Part shown: in pieces, positions 22,336-34,688 of the stretch | How positions within the stretch are numbered: position 1 is the stretch's first letter | Layout: each line of letters opens with the position of its first letter | Assembly (NCBI GenBank): GCA_003550325.1 | Contig: QKWP01000521.1 | Span: 62,001 to 126,000, forward strand | Length of the DNA stretch: 64,000 nucleotides | Direction of reading: 5' to 3' | DNA from: Gigaspora rosea | Lineage: Eukaryota > Glomeromycota > Glomeromycetes > Diversisporales > Gigasporaceae | Notes under the pieces: model-generated | Seen by the model: only the letters and a program-made list of their open reading frames with translations | Databases searched by the model: none | Told to the model about the DNA's origin: nothing | Made by a program: the position numbers and the translations under genes

Positions 22336-22445
22336 GCTAAATAGAGTTGAAAAAGATTTGAACCCTTATAGGAGAGGCCTCCGAGCAGAAGTCTCTAGTA
22401 CTACCAAGTGAAGAAGTAGTAGGCATAATAACCTGGAGCTTTTTC
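22336..22445 (-). repeat. tRNA-like pol III promoter remnant (possible SINE head)
   Basis: On the minus strand a B-box-like GGTTCAAATCT (plus strand 22354-22364) lies about 48 bases after an A-box-like TTCACTTGGTAG (22401-22412). A possible five-pair T stem surrounds the B box. Acceptor and anticodon stems do not fold convincingly, so it is not an intact tRNA gene. A tRNA-derived SINE head or chance match are both possible. Confidence 0.3.
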
Positions 22446-22579
22446 AAGGTTTATGGATATAAAAACAGAAGTAAATACTTGGTTAGATATATTATTCTGT
22501 ATTGTGTAACTCTTTCAAAATCCTTCTAGTTTTGGTACTTTTCCTTGGTGCCCTTTGGCCTTTCGAAATTTCAACAAAA

Positions 22580-23945
22580 GTCGGTATTTTAGTTTAGGGG
22601 AGCGCCATTTATTAGCTGATTAGGGTTTCACTAAGTAGCTAACCTCTACCCCCACCTGATAATTTTTCTGTGCATTTGATTGGTTAAAATTTAATAATAT
22701 ATATAAATATATATATTAAATATTGCGTAACTTCTAATCTACCAATCTGTTTTAGATGATTCAACTACCAAAATGTTCATCTTAATGAGATAATTCTAAC
22801 AAGCCCAAAATCATCAAAATGCAATCACAGGATCCCAAGATCATTCAACTTTTGTGTAATTTTAATAGTAAATTTTAAAAATACTAAGTAAATTTTTTTA
22901 ATATTGAATAACTTTTGATCTACTAGTCCATTTTTGATGATTTAACTACAAAATGTTCGCCTCAGTGAGACAATTCTAATAAGCCCAAAATTATTAAATT
23001 CTAATTACAGGATCCCAAGAATGACCAAGATTTGTACTTATAAAAAATTAATTAAATTGAAGCATAGGCAGATTTAAGAAATTGCTAATACCTTTTGATC
23101 TACTGGTCCATTTTGGATTATTTAACTAGCAAAATGTTCAGCTCAATGAGACGATTCTAACAAGACCAAAATTGCTGAAATCCAATCACAGAATCCAGAG
23201 ATTGATCAAATTTTGTGAGATTTTAATAGTGTTTTTAGAATTACTATGTAAATACCTTTAATAGTGAATAACTCTTGAACCACTGGTCCGTTCTGAACAA
23301 TTTAACTACCAAAATGTTCGTTTCAATGAGACAATTCTAACGAGCTCAAAATCATTAAAATCTAATCACAGGATCACAAGATCGTTAAAAATTAGTGTAA
23401 TAGCTTATCTACAAATATAATGGGTTTTTACAGTAAAAAAACCATTAGATTTGTAAATGAGTCATTACACTAATTTTTAGCGATCTTGTGATCCTGTGAT
23501 TAGATTTTAATGATTTTGGGCTCGTTAGAATCGTCTCATTGAGATGACATTTTGGTAGTTAAATTTCAAAACAGACCAGTAGTTCAAGAGTTATTCACTA
23601 TTAAAGATATTTATATAGTAATTCTAAAAACACTATTAAAATCTCACAAAATTGATCGTTCTCTGGATCCTGTGATTGGATTTTAGCGATTTTGGGCTTG
23701 CTAGAATCGTCTCACTAAGGTGAACATTTTGGCAGTTAAATCATCAAAAATGGACTGATAGATTAAAAGTTATTCAATATTAAAATTATATATATATAAT
23801 ATTATATATATAAATATAGATTTATATATATTATATATATTATATTATATATAGGACCTGATAATTGCTCTACTCCACCCCCTAAAAAATCAGCTGATAA
23901 ATGGCGCTCCCCTTACCCCCTCCAAAAGATCGATATTGTTTACTC
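22580..23945. mobile_element. Foldback element built from 180-bp units
   Basis: The motif TTTAACTACCAAAATGTTCG recurs at 22761, 22941, 23121 and 23301, exactly 180 bases apart. It recurs in inverted orientation near 23552 and 23730, about 180 apart. The arms meet at about 23437, and the outer ends GGGGAGCGCCATTTAT / ATAAATGGCGCTCCCC match. The left arm has four units and the right arm two. There is no coding capacity, and a long (TA)n tract lies in the right arm. This is a foldback/MITE-like structure of unknown superfamily. Confidence 0.85.
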
Positions 23946-24426
23946 TTTCATTTTGGAAATGCAGCTTCCAAATTGGATTAAGTCATGAGTAAAATTTAGG
24001 ACATGAATTAGTTGGAGTTAACACGAATTGAAATTTTCTTCTAGAATATTCTTTTAGCCAGAGTTTTTTTTTTTTGATTTTTTCACTCCATTAGCTTTTT
24101 TTTATATGTTTTTTTGCTATAAATATAATACTTGGTACTTTACTGCATAGTATTATATAATTTTTTATATTTGAACCAGGCGAAATTGGTGCTGTCTTAT
24201 AGTCTAATTTTTGCCTTTTTCTTCATTCTTTTCTTTCTTTTTATTTTGTCTAATTTGGTATTCAACTAGGTAGTTTAGGTTATCCCCCATTTACTTCCCC
24301 CTTTTTTTCTTTTTTTATATATCTGTTTTTTTTTTTTTACTAGTATTCCTTTCTTGAGAAGCTTGGAGAAGAAGGTTTTAAAAATTAGGCTGTTTGACAA
24401 TGCCTTTGAGGTTGATTTCAAACTCC
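23946..24426. other. Gene-free AT-rich stretch
   Basis: Only homopolymer T and A runs and unremarkable AT-rich sequence are seen. No gene or repeat boundary recognised. Confidence 0.5.
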
Positions 24427-24428
24427 TA

Positions 24429-24770
24429 CAGTCAATCCTCCATAAATACAACTCGTAGGGACAAGCCTACAATGTGCATTTAGGGAGGTTTGCATTTAGA
24501 GTAAGCCAATTAAATTGCTGCTTTAACAATTTGATCAGCAAGTTTGTGTAACTTCTACTAAAACTGTATAACCTATCTTAAATACTAAAATTTGATTGGC
24601 TACGTGCATTTAGGGAGGTTAGTGTAATATAAAATGTTAACCAAGAGAACATGCATTTACAGAATATAGAATGTGCATTTAGCACTAATAACATTTTACA
24701 GAATAGAAAAAAAATGTGCATTTAGAGAGGTATTGCATTTATGGAGGTTGCATTTATGGAGGTCCAACTA
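24429..24770. mobile_element. pogo/Tigger-like MITE, TA target site
   Basis: The ends read CAGTCAATCCTCCATAAAT on the left and, on the opposite strand at the right, TAGTTGGACCTCCATAAAT, with TA dinucleotides immediately outside (24427-24428 and 24771-24772). Repeated GCATTTAGGGAGG / GCATTTATGGAGG motifs lie inside both ends. The CAGT-TCC TIR and TA duplication fit pogo-type Tc1/mariner elements. At 342 bp it is nonautonomous. Confidence 0.8.
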
Positions 24771-24772
24771 TA

Positions 24773-26099
24773 GTTTGTTTTGGCATTTTGCTACGACACT
24801 AGCGCGGCAGGTCGCATATTGTATTCTTGAAACCAAAGGATCAGTATGACATGGGGTTCAGTAAATTAGAAATCAACGTTGTAATTCCTGAAATTTACAA
24901 ATATTTTAATAAAGATCGTCTGTGAGACTGCCTAAGTGTAAAAAAAAAATGCTGCATAATATAATGCAAGACTTGTAAAATTTAAAAATGCACATAGAGA
25001 TTATTATAATTTTGATTTAATTAAAATTATATAATTGCTTTTATTTTAACAATATTTTTTCAAATTAGAACTTATAAATTATACATATTTCTTTTCAATT
25101 TGCTACAATAGTTTTTAGCAAACAAATTTCTTGACCAAACTTCTACTACTATATATTGTAATTTTCTGATTTTGCTATTTAATATTTAATAACTAGTCTA
25201 ATTTAATATATACAGTAAGTTACTGTATTAGTAATACAATCTGACTTACTACTTTTGAACTTTTTATTGACTTGTTCTTGCTAATTTTAGTAATTTGAAA
25301 GTGTGCTAAATAGTTATATACTACTATTATATGCATTAGTATTATTCTTAATAAAAAACTAATAAAGTAATTATATTATATAAAGATGCAGTATTGCATA
25401 ATGCATCATACTGCATAATGTCACATTATACAATACAAATACAAAAAACCTGCTTTTGCACATTACTAGTTGTGTGTTTTTGCAAAATATTGAAAGTTTT
25501 GGTTGGCTTGCACAAGGTTTTGAAAAGTTGTGTGTTTACTTGCAAAGGTGTTCTTGTAAAGTGCTGAAATTAAAATAAAATAAAATTAAAAAATAAATAA
25601 ATAAAAAAAAATTGAAAAAACAAAATAAAAACAAAAAATCAAAATGAAAACAAAAAAATATAATGAAAATAAAAAATGAAATAAAAACAAAAAAGTATAA
25701 AAAAACAAAATAGAAGATCTAATTATAAACAAAAGATCTAATCCGATTTTGTAGCACAAAAACTGAATATCATTGAACTATTTTAAAAAATTAGTCCAAT
25801 GCATGAGTTAGGTTATAAATCTACTGATCCAGCTTGGTTTTCTAGTCCTTAAATATTTCAAAATAGTTCAAAATATTTTGAAATTACTTTCAAATACTTC
25901 TTGAAATATTTTAAAAATTTGATATTTTAAATATTTCAAAATATATTATATATATTACAGTTTGTAAGACTTTACGTAAGATTACACTATTATACTAACC
26001 TGGATCAGATTATTGTGACCTAGTAGGTAATAAATGCAAAAATTGGAAAAATGCAAAAATTGAAAGAAACAAAAATTAGAAAAAATTCATTTAAGATGT
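24773..26099. other. Gene-free AT-rich region
   Basis: No credible gene. It contains GCATAATGCA-type palindromes near 25390-25430, a CTTGCAAA-rich segment related to 21.8-22.0 kb, and long A-rich tracts (AAAATAAAA) near 25570-25720. Confidence 0.5.
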
Positions 26100-26575
26100 T
26101 TTTTTAAGTTTTTTTACATTTTATACTATATATATTTGTAGTATTTAACATATTATGTATCAAACAGACTTAGTAATTTTTTTTATCTTTTTTATATAAA
26201 AATTTAGTGTAAATTTAGCGTAAATTTATGATTTTCTTATAGTGCATAAGAAAATCGAAATTTATATAAAAAATTTAGTATAAATTTAGTATAATTTTAT
26301 GATTTTTTATGATGTGTAAGGAAATTATAGTATAAAACTACGTAAGTCATATTGTATGTAAAAAAATCATAAATTTATATAAAAAATCTAGTGTAAATTT
26401 ACGATTTTCTTACAGTGCGTAAGAAAATTATAAATTTACATAAAATTTTTATGTAAATTTATAATTTTTTATATATCGTAAGACTTATATAGTTTTTTGC
26501 TAAATTTTATGTAAGTTTATAATTTTCTTACACATCATTAAAACTTACACTTTTTTTAAAATTAATTATATCATT
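26100..26575. repeat. Degenerate short inverted repeats
   Basis: Variants of AAATTTAGTGTAAATTTA and TTTTCTTATAGTGCATAAG alternate in both orientations about every 60-70 bases, giving an AT-rich palindromic cluster. No coding sequence. Confidence 0.55.
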
Positions 26576-28089
26576 AATCATACAAAGCCCATATTCTAAA
26601 AATTTTTAGATAGTAATTTAACCTGGTTTTTAATTTTAAATTAACTTATAAAGTGGAATTTGAATTCTTTAACAATTGGTATCAGTTTCAAATTTTGTTG
26701 CTGTATAAGTTGATTTTGAAAGCCACAAAAATTCAATTTTGATATAAAATATTAGGGTTCTACATCTACTAGTAAATAAAATTATTTGTAGTATTTTAAT
26801 AAATTTTAGAAGAATTCATATATAAGGGCCCAGAAAATGAAAATAGTATGACAAGATGAAACCTGACTTGTGAAATAGTAAAACCTTCTATAATCATCTA
26901 GTGATTGTGTAATCTACTTTTATATAATAAAAAATATTATAAAATGCTAATTTCCTCTAAACCAATCTACAAAGCAGATTTTACTATTTAGCAACTCAGG
27001 TTTTACTCTGTTCTAAAATAATTACAAATAAGGGTTCAAAGTAAAAAATAATTACATATAAAGGCTTAAATTTTGAAAAATTTTACAATTTAGAGCAAAG
27101 TAATTTTGAATGTCATTGCAGTATATATCTACTACTTTATACATTTTTTTCTATACTCTTAATGCTTATAGCTGTTTTTATAAATTCTGGGACAAATAAT
27201 AAAAACTATTTCAGCTAAATTTGATAAGTTTTGAATTTGGCACTATCAGAATTTGGATTCTTAGCATTATGGTAATTCAATAACACAGAATTCAAAAACT
27301 TATCAAATTCATCTGATTAAATCTATTAGTTGTCTCAAAATTTATAAAAATAGCTATGATATTCTTTCTTTTAGCCAAAATAAGTTCAACTAAATAAAGT
27401 ATAATATTTATTTATATCAAAGTTTATTTGGTTCTTAACCAATAAGTTTATTCTATACAAAAAATATTTTTACATTTTGTGAAGGTTACTATATATCAAA
27501 GACCTTTAGTATTCATTAGAGATGTTAAAATGCTTATATAAACTCTGCTCAAGCAGGTTCCAAGCATAAACTTTTACAGTTTGCTTATAAATTTTTTAAG
27601 CACTACTTAAAAGCAAATAAGCTTTTAATGCTTCAAACCTGCTTAAAGCAATTATGCTTCAAATTTGCTCAAAAGCAAATATGATTTAAATTAGCTTAAT
27701 TAAGTTTGTTCAAAGCAAATATGCTTCAAATAAATTCTAAAGATACATATCTGTTAATAATTTAACAATTAAATTTTTGTTACAATAGCTATACAAAGTT
27801 AATTATTGGTTCTTATAATCCAACTAGATCAAATTTTGAAAATTTTTATAAATAATTTTTTATACATTTTAATAACTTCTGAATAATTACAATTCTGAAA
27901 ATCACAATCCTGTAAATACATAATTCTGAAAATAATATAAATATCAAATACCAAATTAAAATCAAAATAACTATACTATGCTAAAACTAACCTTATACTA
28001 ACTTAGTTTTTATTTTAATTTTAATAAACTTAGAATTATTATTTCAAAATAATTTTTATATATGGATTTAATAATTTATTGCAATAGTG

Positions 28090-28350
28090 ATGTATCACAC
28101 CCTGATTAACCAATTAGAATGCAGGATCAGGTGTAACATGAAATCAAAGTGATTACAATTTTTTTCAAAAATCGGCTATAGCATGAAATTTTGCCTATGA
28201 AATCATCTCTCCTGCTCTAACTAAAAAAATTTCTCTCAAAATTTTGGGTTAGAACCTCTTTGCTAAATTACTCTACCCTAAATAATGAATTAATTTATTG
28301 TTTTGATTTCACATTACACTAGATCTTATAGGGTGCGATATATCGTATAA
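28090..28350. mobile_element. Small TIR element nested inside the hAT element
   Basis: The left end (GATGTATCACACCCT then GATCAGGTGTAACATGAAATC) and right end (GATTTCACATTACACTAGATC then AGGGTGCGATATATC) are inverted relatives. Similar GATCAGGTGTAATGTGA sequence occurs inverted at 45885-45910, so this is a dispersed family. Boundaries are approximate. Confidence 0.6.
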
Positions 28351-28642
28351 ACGAAAAAATAAAAAATTCTTTATATATATAAGATTTAATTCTTTAATAT
28401 TATAATTATTTTGAGTTTTTTTTTAAATATAAATTTTAAATTAATAATATATTAGTATAATTGTTCTTTTAATATTTTGTATATTGGCTATAGTACTATT
28501 GAAAATTAGTTTTTTGGTATTTTTTAACCAATTTTAATAAAAACTAGTTTTAATTTGTTTTAGTATCAAAGTAAGAATGCTTCAAGTATAACTAAATTTC
28601 TTGAGCAATTTGATATTTTTATTATACAAGTTTACTTATAAA

Positions 28643-28738
28643 GCATGCTTGTATAAGCATGCTTATATAAATTTGCTTATATAAGCATGCTTGTATAAGC
28701 ATGCTTATATAAATTTGCTTATATAAGCATGCTTATAT
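28643..28738. repeat. 42-bp tandem repeat of GCATGC palindromes
   Basis: Two full 42-base units (28643-28684, 28685-28726) and a partial third contain GCATGCTTGTATAAGCATGC followed by TTATATAAATTTGC. The unit is itself palindromic. It lies near the right end of the hAT element, where transposase-binding repeats are usual in the family. Confidence 0.85.
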
Positions 28739-29103
28739 TAACTAGTTTGTAAAAACCAGTTCAGTCTGCTTTGGTATCCAAGCAGGTATGCTTCGAGCAT
28801 AAACCAAACTGCTTATACAATTTAACATCTCTAGTATTCATAGAGAATATTAAATTACCTTTGTAGAAAATAATATAATATTGAGTAAAAGCCATGCATT
28901 TAACTCCTAAAAGAAAATTACATTGATATAATTTCAAATATTAAAATTTATTGCTAAATCTAATTATTTGCAATAAATTTGAACCCTTATAAATAATTAT
29001 TAGCATTTTGGGCCCTTATATGCAATTATTTTCATTTTCTGGGCCTTTATATGTAAATTCCCTAAATTTTATTATTGGAGATTTTTTACTAATCAAGTTT
29101 TAA

Positions 29104-29618
29104 GAGTAGAGGGTACATAGATCATTTTTATATAGTTTTTATATAGTATTTTAAAATTTTCATATAAAATTGACATATGCTACTAATAAAACTTTTTTAA
29201 ATTAAAACTAATTTTTATTAAAATTTTACAAAATATAAATAAAACAATTAATCTATTATGGTAAAATTTTGAACTATTATTATATTTTAAAAAAATATAC
29301 TTGTATATATCATAAAGTTTTTCTAGGTTGGGCAAAAATTTTCTGGGTTGCACAATATTGCTAATGCTGATTGGTCAATTTACGTAAATTTATAAGTTAG
29401 TTTTATTACTAAATTTTAATATCGAATCTTGAAAATTTCATATCTTACTAAGCTTTTGACCAATTTTAATAATTTTACTATCATTAGATTAGAAAAACCT
29501 GCTCTACAAACTTGCTTAAAATATGATTAGTTTATTTATTATAATTTTTCATAAAATTAAATATAAAAAAAATTTACCATTAAGTCTATATATAATTTTA
29601 AAATATTACCCTCTACCC
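29104..29618. mobile_element. TTAA-flanked MITE
   Basis: The ends read GAGTAGAGGGTA on the left and GGGTAGAGGGTA (opposite strand) on the right, with TTAA directly outside at 29100-29103 and 29619-29622. It is related to the element at 47314-47685, where TTAA is shown to be a true target duplication. TTAA targeting is characteristic of piggyBac-type elements. Confidence 0.7.
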
Positions 29619-29639
29619 TTAAATATATAGTGATAATAT

Positions 29640-30078
29640 AATTTTATTACAGCAATATTTATTATACATAGCAATATTTATTGTATTATTTGTTAAAACT
29701 GTATAATAAAGCTAATTTATTAACAAATTTGAACTTGAATTATTTTATTAATAATCTTGTTATGCTGTTATTCTTTTTGCTTTTCTAATTGAATTTTGTT
29801 ACAGTTCTTTAGTTGAGATCAAAGCTTATATTATATACCAATTGCTATATATATATCAAAATAGATGTCTAGCTTTAATATTATATAATTTGAAGTAATA
29901 TTTTGTAAAAATTAAGATAAAAAAGTTACAAAGCTATGTTTTATAATTAAATAAAAAAACTTACAATTCAGTTTAAATTTAAAATTTAACATTATTTAAT
30001 ACTAAAAATAGAAATAATGAACTTGGAACCAATATTTTATAAGCTTATATAAAAAAGCTTTGTAACTTTGTAAATATT
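29640..30078. other. Gene-free AT-rich stretch
   Basis: No gene, RNA or clear repeat structure recognised. Confidence 0.5.
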
Positions 30079-30081
30079 TTG

Positions 30082-31622
30082 CCCTATAAGAAAAGTGGTA
30101 CGAGTTGTGGTACAGGTTGGTGTCAGGAATGCTCAAAATGGCACGGATCTTGTAGCACATACAGGAACGTTTTATGGAATGGCACAGTAAAAATGGTACG
30201 GACATTACAGCAAAGGGTGGCACGTAATATCACATCATATGAAATGGCACGTTCAGATGACATGTATGTGTACATTACACACGTGTTGGCTTGTGATATG
30301 TGTTTGCTCATTTCGTGGAGAGCAAAAGATCAGTAAAGGATTTTTTCTAAAAAAAGAGCAATATCTTATTATTTCACTAATGCAGCTTCCCTGTGTTTTA
30401 ACAAAAAAATTCCTTACAAAATTTTGCTTCATATGCAGTTAGTTTGTTCATTTTATATGATTACTTATGTAAATTTATGTTTTAATAGTTAATCCACATT
30501 ATTACTCATGCCAAATCCCGTGCTGATTCAACTAGTAAACTGCTGCAAAACCCGAGCCTTTTATGGTCCAATTGGTACGGTGTGAAGGGCAAATCCAAGT
30601 TATGTAATCAGAAGTTGAGGCTGTGCTTGATGTCTATTTTTAAATTTTTCTTATTTCTATATATATCTTTTCTATTTTTAAATATTACATATTAGCGTTA
30701 CCATTTATAGTAAGGCCGTGACTCGATGGACTCGATGGAGTCGAAAGAGTCGAAAGAGTCAAAAGAGTCAAAAGACTCCATGGACTCAATCGAATCAATC
30801 GAATCGATTTTTAGTCTATAATTAAAAGTATATAAGAGCCTTAGGCTCATTGAAGGAAAGAGTAGTTCACCACAGTTCCCAATAGTTCACACCAGTTAAG
30901 AATCGTTCTAAGTAGTTCTAATTAGTTCTAGTTCCCGATAGTTAGGTGAACTTAGGAGTCTCAACCTTCGAAATTAGAGTAGAAGCGTTAGCTCTAGAAC
31001 TTCCTACCTCCTTTGTAATATTTTCTTTTTATATAAATAAAAACCATTAATTACCTATTATATCGAACAATACTCAAATCCGTGATTCAATCATATTGAT
31101 CCCGTGATGCTCCATATTTGATCGATATACTATCGTCCCGTAATTTTAATTTCTGACCGCCTCCAGCTGCCATCGGAATTCCATTAAAGATCTGACTGAA
31201 GAACTACCCCGTGACATCGCTAAAGACTTAGAGAATTAGTAACAAATAACTACTTCATAATAAGAACAGTAGGAAGAATTAACATATAGATACTTAGCTT
31301 CTCCAATTCACCATAACAAGACTCTCCGAACCTTGAGACCCGGACCAAGTCTTTCTACGCCTCTTTCTACCTGCCAGTTCAAGGTTTAGAAGTCTTGACC
31401 TGCAGTAAATAGTGTTTTAGTTATAAACAAGGGTAGTAATTAGTTGTACTAGTAAACCCCTGCGAATCGGAACTTCACAACGGGCACACGGTCCTACACG
31501 GTCCACCGAATCTGAACCAACTCAAGCCATACCCGTACAAATCCGGACCTTGACCCGTGCCAAAATGACCTGTGCCTATCCGATTCCATCCCATGCCTAT
31601 ATGGTACATTTTTCTTATAGGG
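30082..31622. mobile_element. TIR element split by a solo LTR, copy 1
   Basis: The left end CCCTATAAGAAAAGTGGTAC and, on the opposite strand, the right end CCCTATAAGAAAAATGTACC form terminal inverted repeats. TTG lies outside each end (30079-30081, 31623-31625). Copy 2 at 43394-44125 matches through most of the length. The LTR at 30581-31479 is absent from copy 2, proving later insertion. Short frames inside (30002-30442) are not conserved and not credible. The superfamily is unclear; the 3-bp TSD would fit PIF/Harbinger but is weak evidence. Confidence 0.8.
30581..31479. mobile_element. Solo LTR of an LTR retrotransposon (fossil)
   Basis: The 899-bp segment begins TGTGAAGGG and ends CTTCACA, the short inverted TG..CA termini of LTRs. 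It is flanked by the 4-bp duplication ACGG (30577-30580, 31480-31483). It interrupts a TIR element whose uninterrupted copy is at 43.4 kb. AATAAA-like signals occur near 31030. It shares blocks such as AACCTTCGAAAT and GCCTCTTTCTACCTGCCA with the LTR at 62413-63762. No internal retroelement genes remain, so it is a recombined remnant. Direction is not settled. Confidence 0.85.
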
Positions 31623-31625
31623 TTG

Positions 31626-32230
31626 TGTAATGAGCAGTTGGTTTTTAGAAACATTGAAAGAGAAAGAAATTCTATTTAAATGAAGTTTGGGCAATTTTTA
31701 CATTAAATCAGTGAGATCATCATGAATACTAATAACATATACGAGTATGGTACGTGTGAAAATTATGGAGACAAAATTATTCTATTTGCCTTATTTTGCC
31801 TTAATAATTTATAGTGAACCAATAAAGTTAATTGGGTGCGAATTATGGATTTTGATGTTATTTTTAATTTAACAATTTTTAATTTAACAACGTTTTTGCT
31901 TTTTTTTCTTTATTCAGGAATTTCATAGTCCAAATTTAAAAAAATAATAACGGTGTTAATCAAAAATAGCACACATGAATTGATTACATTTTAATATCAT
32001 ACCTCAATTATTGTACTTTGTGAACAACTCAAAAAATTAGAGCGCCTTGAGCTTGTGCTAGTGCTTGCGCAGTGCAATGCACTGCTCGCGTATCACCTAC
32101 AATCGGTTGAAATTCATGAAACCAAAAATTACCAAAAAAAGCTATTTAAAAGTCGTCAATCCGACAAAAATTTCCGAGAAAAGTAATTCAAAGTAACATC
32201 AAGCGCTAACATTATTTCTAAGCGCTAATA
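31626..32230. other. Gene-free stretch
   Basis: AT-rich sequence with a short palindromic GCAGTGCAATGCACTGC motif near 32075. No gene recognised. Confidence 0.5.
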
Positions 32231-32598
32231 ATGATTTTTAAATCTAAATTTCCTGAATCCAAAGAAAATTCCAGACGATAAGGTTGCTTACGTGGACGGA
32301 ATTACTGGTAGGAGACTGGTAGGAGTTACACTTTTGGCGAATTTATGCATGAATCTAAAAAGTTTGCAGCAGGTTTGCGAGATAAATTAGGATTTAAATG
32401 TGGGGATGTTTTGATGATATTTTCGACAAATCAGGTATTCTTAAGCTTTTTTTTTTCTACTGTATTTCTAAAAATAGGTCATAAATCATTCCATTTGATA
32501 TAATTATTTTGATAATTATTATTTGTCAAGGTTGATTATCCTATCGTAGCCTTGGGAATAATTGCCGCTGGTATTATAAAATTTCATATAAATTAATA

Positions 32599-32804
32599 CC
32601 GTACAGCGTGGACTATAGTACCCTGGGTACGATACATTCCACGGGCAAAATCCAAGTTTGTACCCGGGTACTATACTAAGCGATTTTTCATATGAAAAAT
32701 TTTTTTACATAGGATATACTCGCCGGGTATTTTAATTCCACCATACAATTTTTTTGGCGAGGGTACTTTGATGTAGGGGGTACTATAGTCCGCGCTGTAC
32801 GGTA
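32599..32804. mobile_element. TA-flanked MITE in a pseudogene intron
   Basis: The 206-bp element has near-identical 24-bp inverted ends (CCGTACAGCGTGGACTATAG on the left; one mismatch on the right) and TA on both sides (32597-32598, 32805-32806). It lies in an intron of the CoA-ligase pseudogene, between a GTATTATAAAA donor region and a TATATACAG acceptor. TIR length and TA target suggest a Tc1/mariner-type MITE. The near-identical ends suggest recent arrival. Confidence 0.9.
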
Positions 32805-34688
32805 ATAATTATTAATTTTTTTCAATTCATAATTATATACAGTCAAACAAATCTACAGGAGGCAAAGTAGCTACAGCTAATTTATATTTTGAAGCAGCTG
32901 ATTTATCGCTTCGATTCTGGTGCATCGGTTCTGATTGTGCATCCAGACAATCTTGAAGTTGCTATTGAATCTTCAATTGAGGTGAAAATTCCTGTCTCAT
33001 GATATTGTTATTTGGTGATAAAGAAATAAATGGATATTGCTCTGTCTTAATCAATGATCGTGAAATTGAACCAATTTTTTATACTCCTGAAGAAGCAAAA
33101 TCAACGACTGCTTATTTGCTTTACACTTCTGGAACAATCGGCAGTCAAAAGGTATCGAACTTACTCACACAAATATAGTTGCTTGTTTGGCGCAATTAAC
33201 TATTGCAGAATGTAAACTTGGATCATATAAATAACTATGGGCGTTACAGTATGTCATTTAAAAAATTTCTTTTGTGTTTTCAGGTTTTAGTGAATAATTT
33301 TGAATATTTTTTCATATTATTGCTTTAAAAATACAGCAATTTTGTCACATTTTTGGGTTAATTTGTATTGATCATGCGACCTTAATTCTTGTTAGTTATT
33401 CTATATTTGACACTGTTTCATCATTACATTTCCAATTTAAATTAAGAGTTATGCATTAATAATATAGGCTACTACCACAGTGTGGAAACTACTTGTGAAT
33501 CAATTCAAAAATATAAAGTTAACTATGTTTATACCTCTCCGGCAACTATAATTAAACTGGTCAACGATCCATTGGCTCAACAATATGATTTATCAAGTGT
33601 GGATATGATTTTAAGTGGGGATTTATGTTGATAAATGGGAAAGAAAATTTTATAAAATGTTTAAAATACCAATTTTTCAAGGTTATGGTAAGAAGTTTTA
33701 GTTATTAGATCGTTTGATTAACGTAACGTCATTCTGAACGGTCTTACAATGGTATTAATTTTTTTTCCTTTCATTTATGTGGCACAATAACGGTCTTACT
33801 GAAGCGTGTATGGTATTACATCCTGATATAACTAAGAATGCAGCTCAAGGTATAATATCATTAAATTGCGTGCTTATTGTATAATAATGTGTGGTTTAAT
33901 AAAACAACTATTTTTAACAGGTTCTGCTGGGATTCTTGTTCCAAATATGAAAGCTAAAATATTATCAGATGATGACCGTGGTGACTATATATATATATAT
34001 ATTTATATTTATTCATAATTTAAAGCCTAAGTTAAATTTCTAATTTTATATTTTAGAATTGGGATACAACGAACCTGGAGAATCGTAGATTCAAGGTCCA
34101 AATATTTTTAAGGTACGTAGTATAACAATTGTACTAAAAAATATTTATGCACTTTTATTAAAAATATAATTATATACTTTTAAATAAGGTTATATTAATA
34201 AAAAAGAAGTTGCAGTTGCTTCTTTCGACAAAGACGAATTTTTATTACACAGAAGAAGTTGCATCTGTCGATGAACAATCATATTTTTTTTATTATTGAA
34301 TAACATTTATATTAATATGTTTGCGTAATAATAATTTATTTATTTTAATGGGAATTACTTTATTGCTGGTCGAAGGAATGAGATAATCAGATGCGAAGTA
34401 CGATTATAATAATTTTTATTTTTGCGTATTATGATGCCTTTATATTTGATTAAAACCAATTAAAAATTCGTAGGAAGCTTATGTATCACCTTCTGAACTG
34501 GAATCGATATTGCTTACACATGAAGCTGTATCAGATGCAAGCAGTATTAGGATATGAAAAAGAAGCAGTCGAATTTCCTACAGCATATGTCACAATTAAA
34601 AACGGGTATAAGCAATCTCAAGCTTTAGCAGAAGAAATTCAATCTTTTGTAGATGAAAAGGTTGCATCATATAAAAAATTAAGTGGTG

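Larger units (their letters stand above)
27517..28833. mobile_element. Nonautonomous hAT element with 8-bp TSD
   Basis: The termini read TAGAGATGTTAAAATGC on the left and, on the opposite strand, TAGAGATGTTAAATTG on the right, flanked by a perfect 8-bp duplication GTATTCAT (27509-27516 and 28834-28841). The TAGAGATG end and 8-bp TSD are hallmarks of hAT. The interior has no transposase frame but is rich in GCTTCAAA and GCTTATATAAGC motifs typical of subterminal binding sites. Confidence 0.9.
26800..29073. mobile_element. TIR element containing a nested hAT element
   Basis: The left end (26800-26850) and right end (29030-29073) are inverted copies sharing TATAAGGGCCCAGAAAATGA over about 45 bases, with weaker inverted likeness further in. 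Everything from 27517 to 28833 is a later hAT insertion. Without it the element is about 950 bp and noncoding. No clear TSD was found and the superfamily is unknown. Confidence 0.75.

Noticed and set aside
26660-26720. Primer-binding-site-like AATTGGTATCAG of an LTR element
   Set aside because: No LTR end, TSD or internal domain was found next to it.
30002-30442. Four short frames with Cys/His-rich peptides
   Set aside because: They lie inside a TIR element present in two copies, and the frames are not preserved in the second copy.
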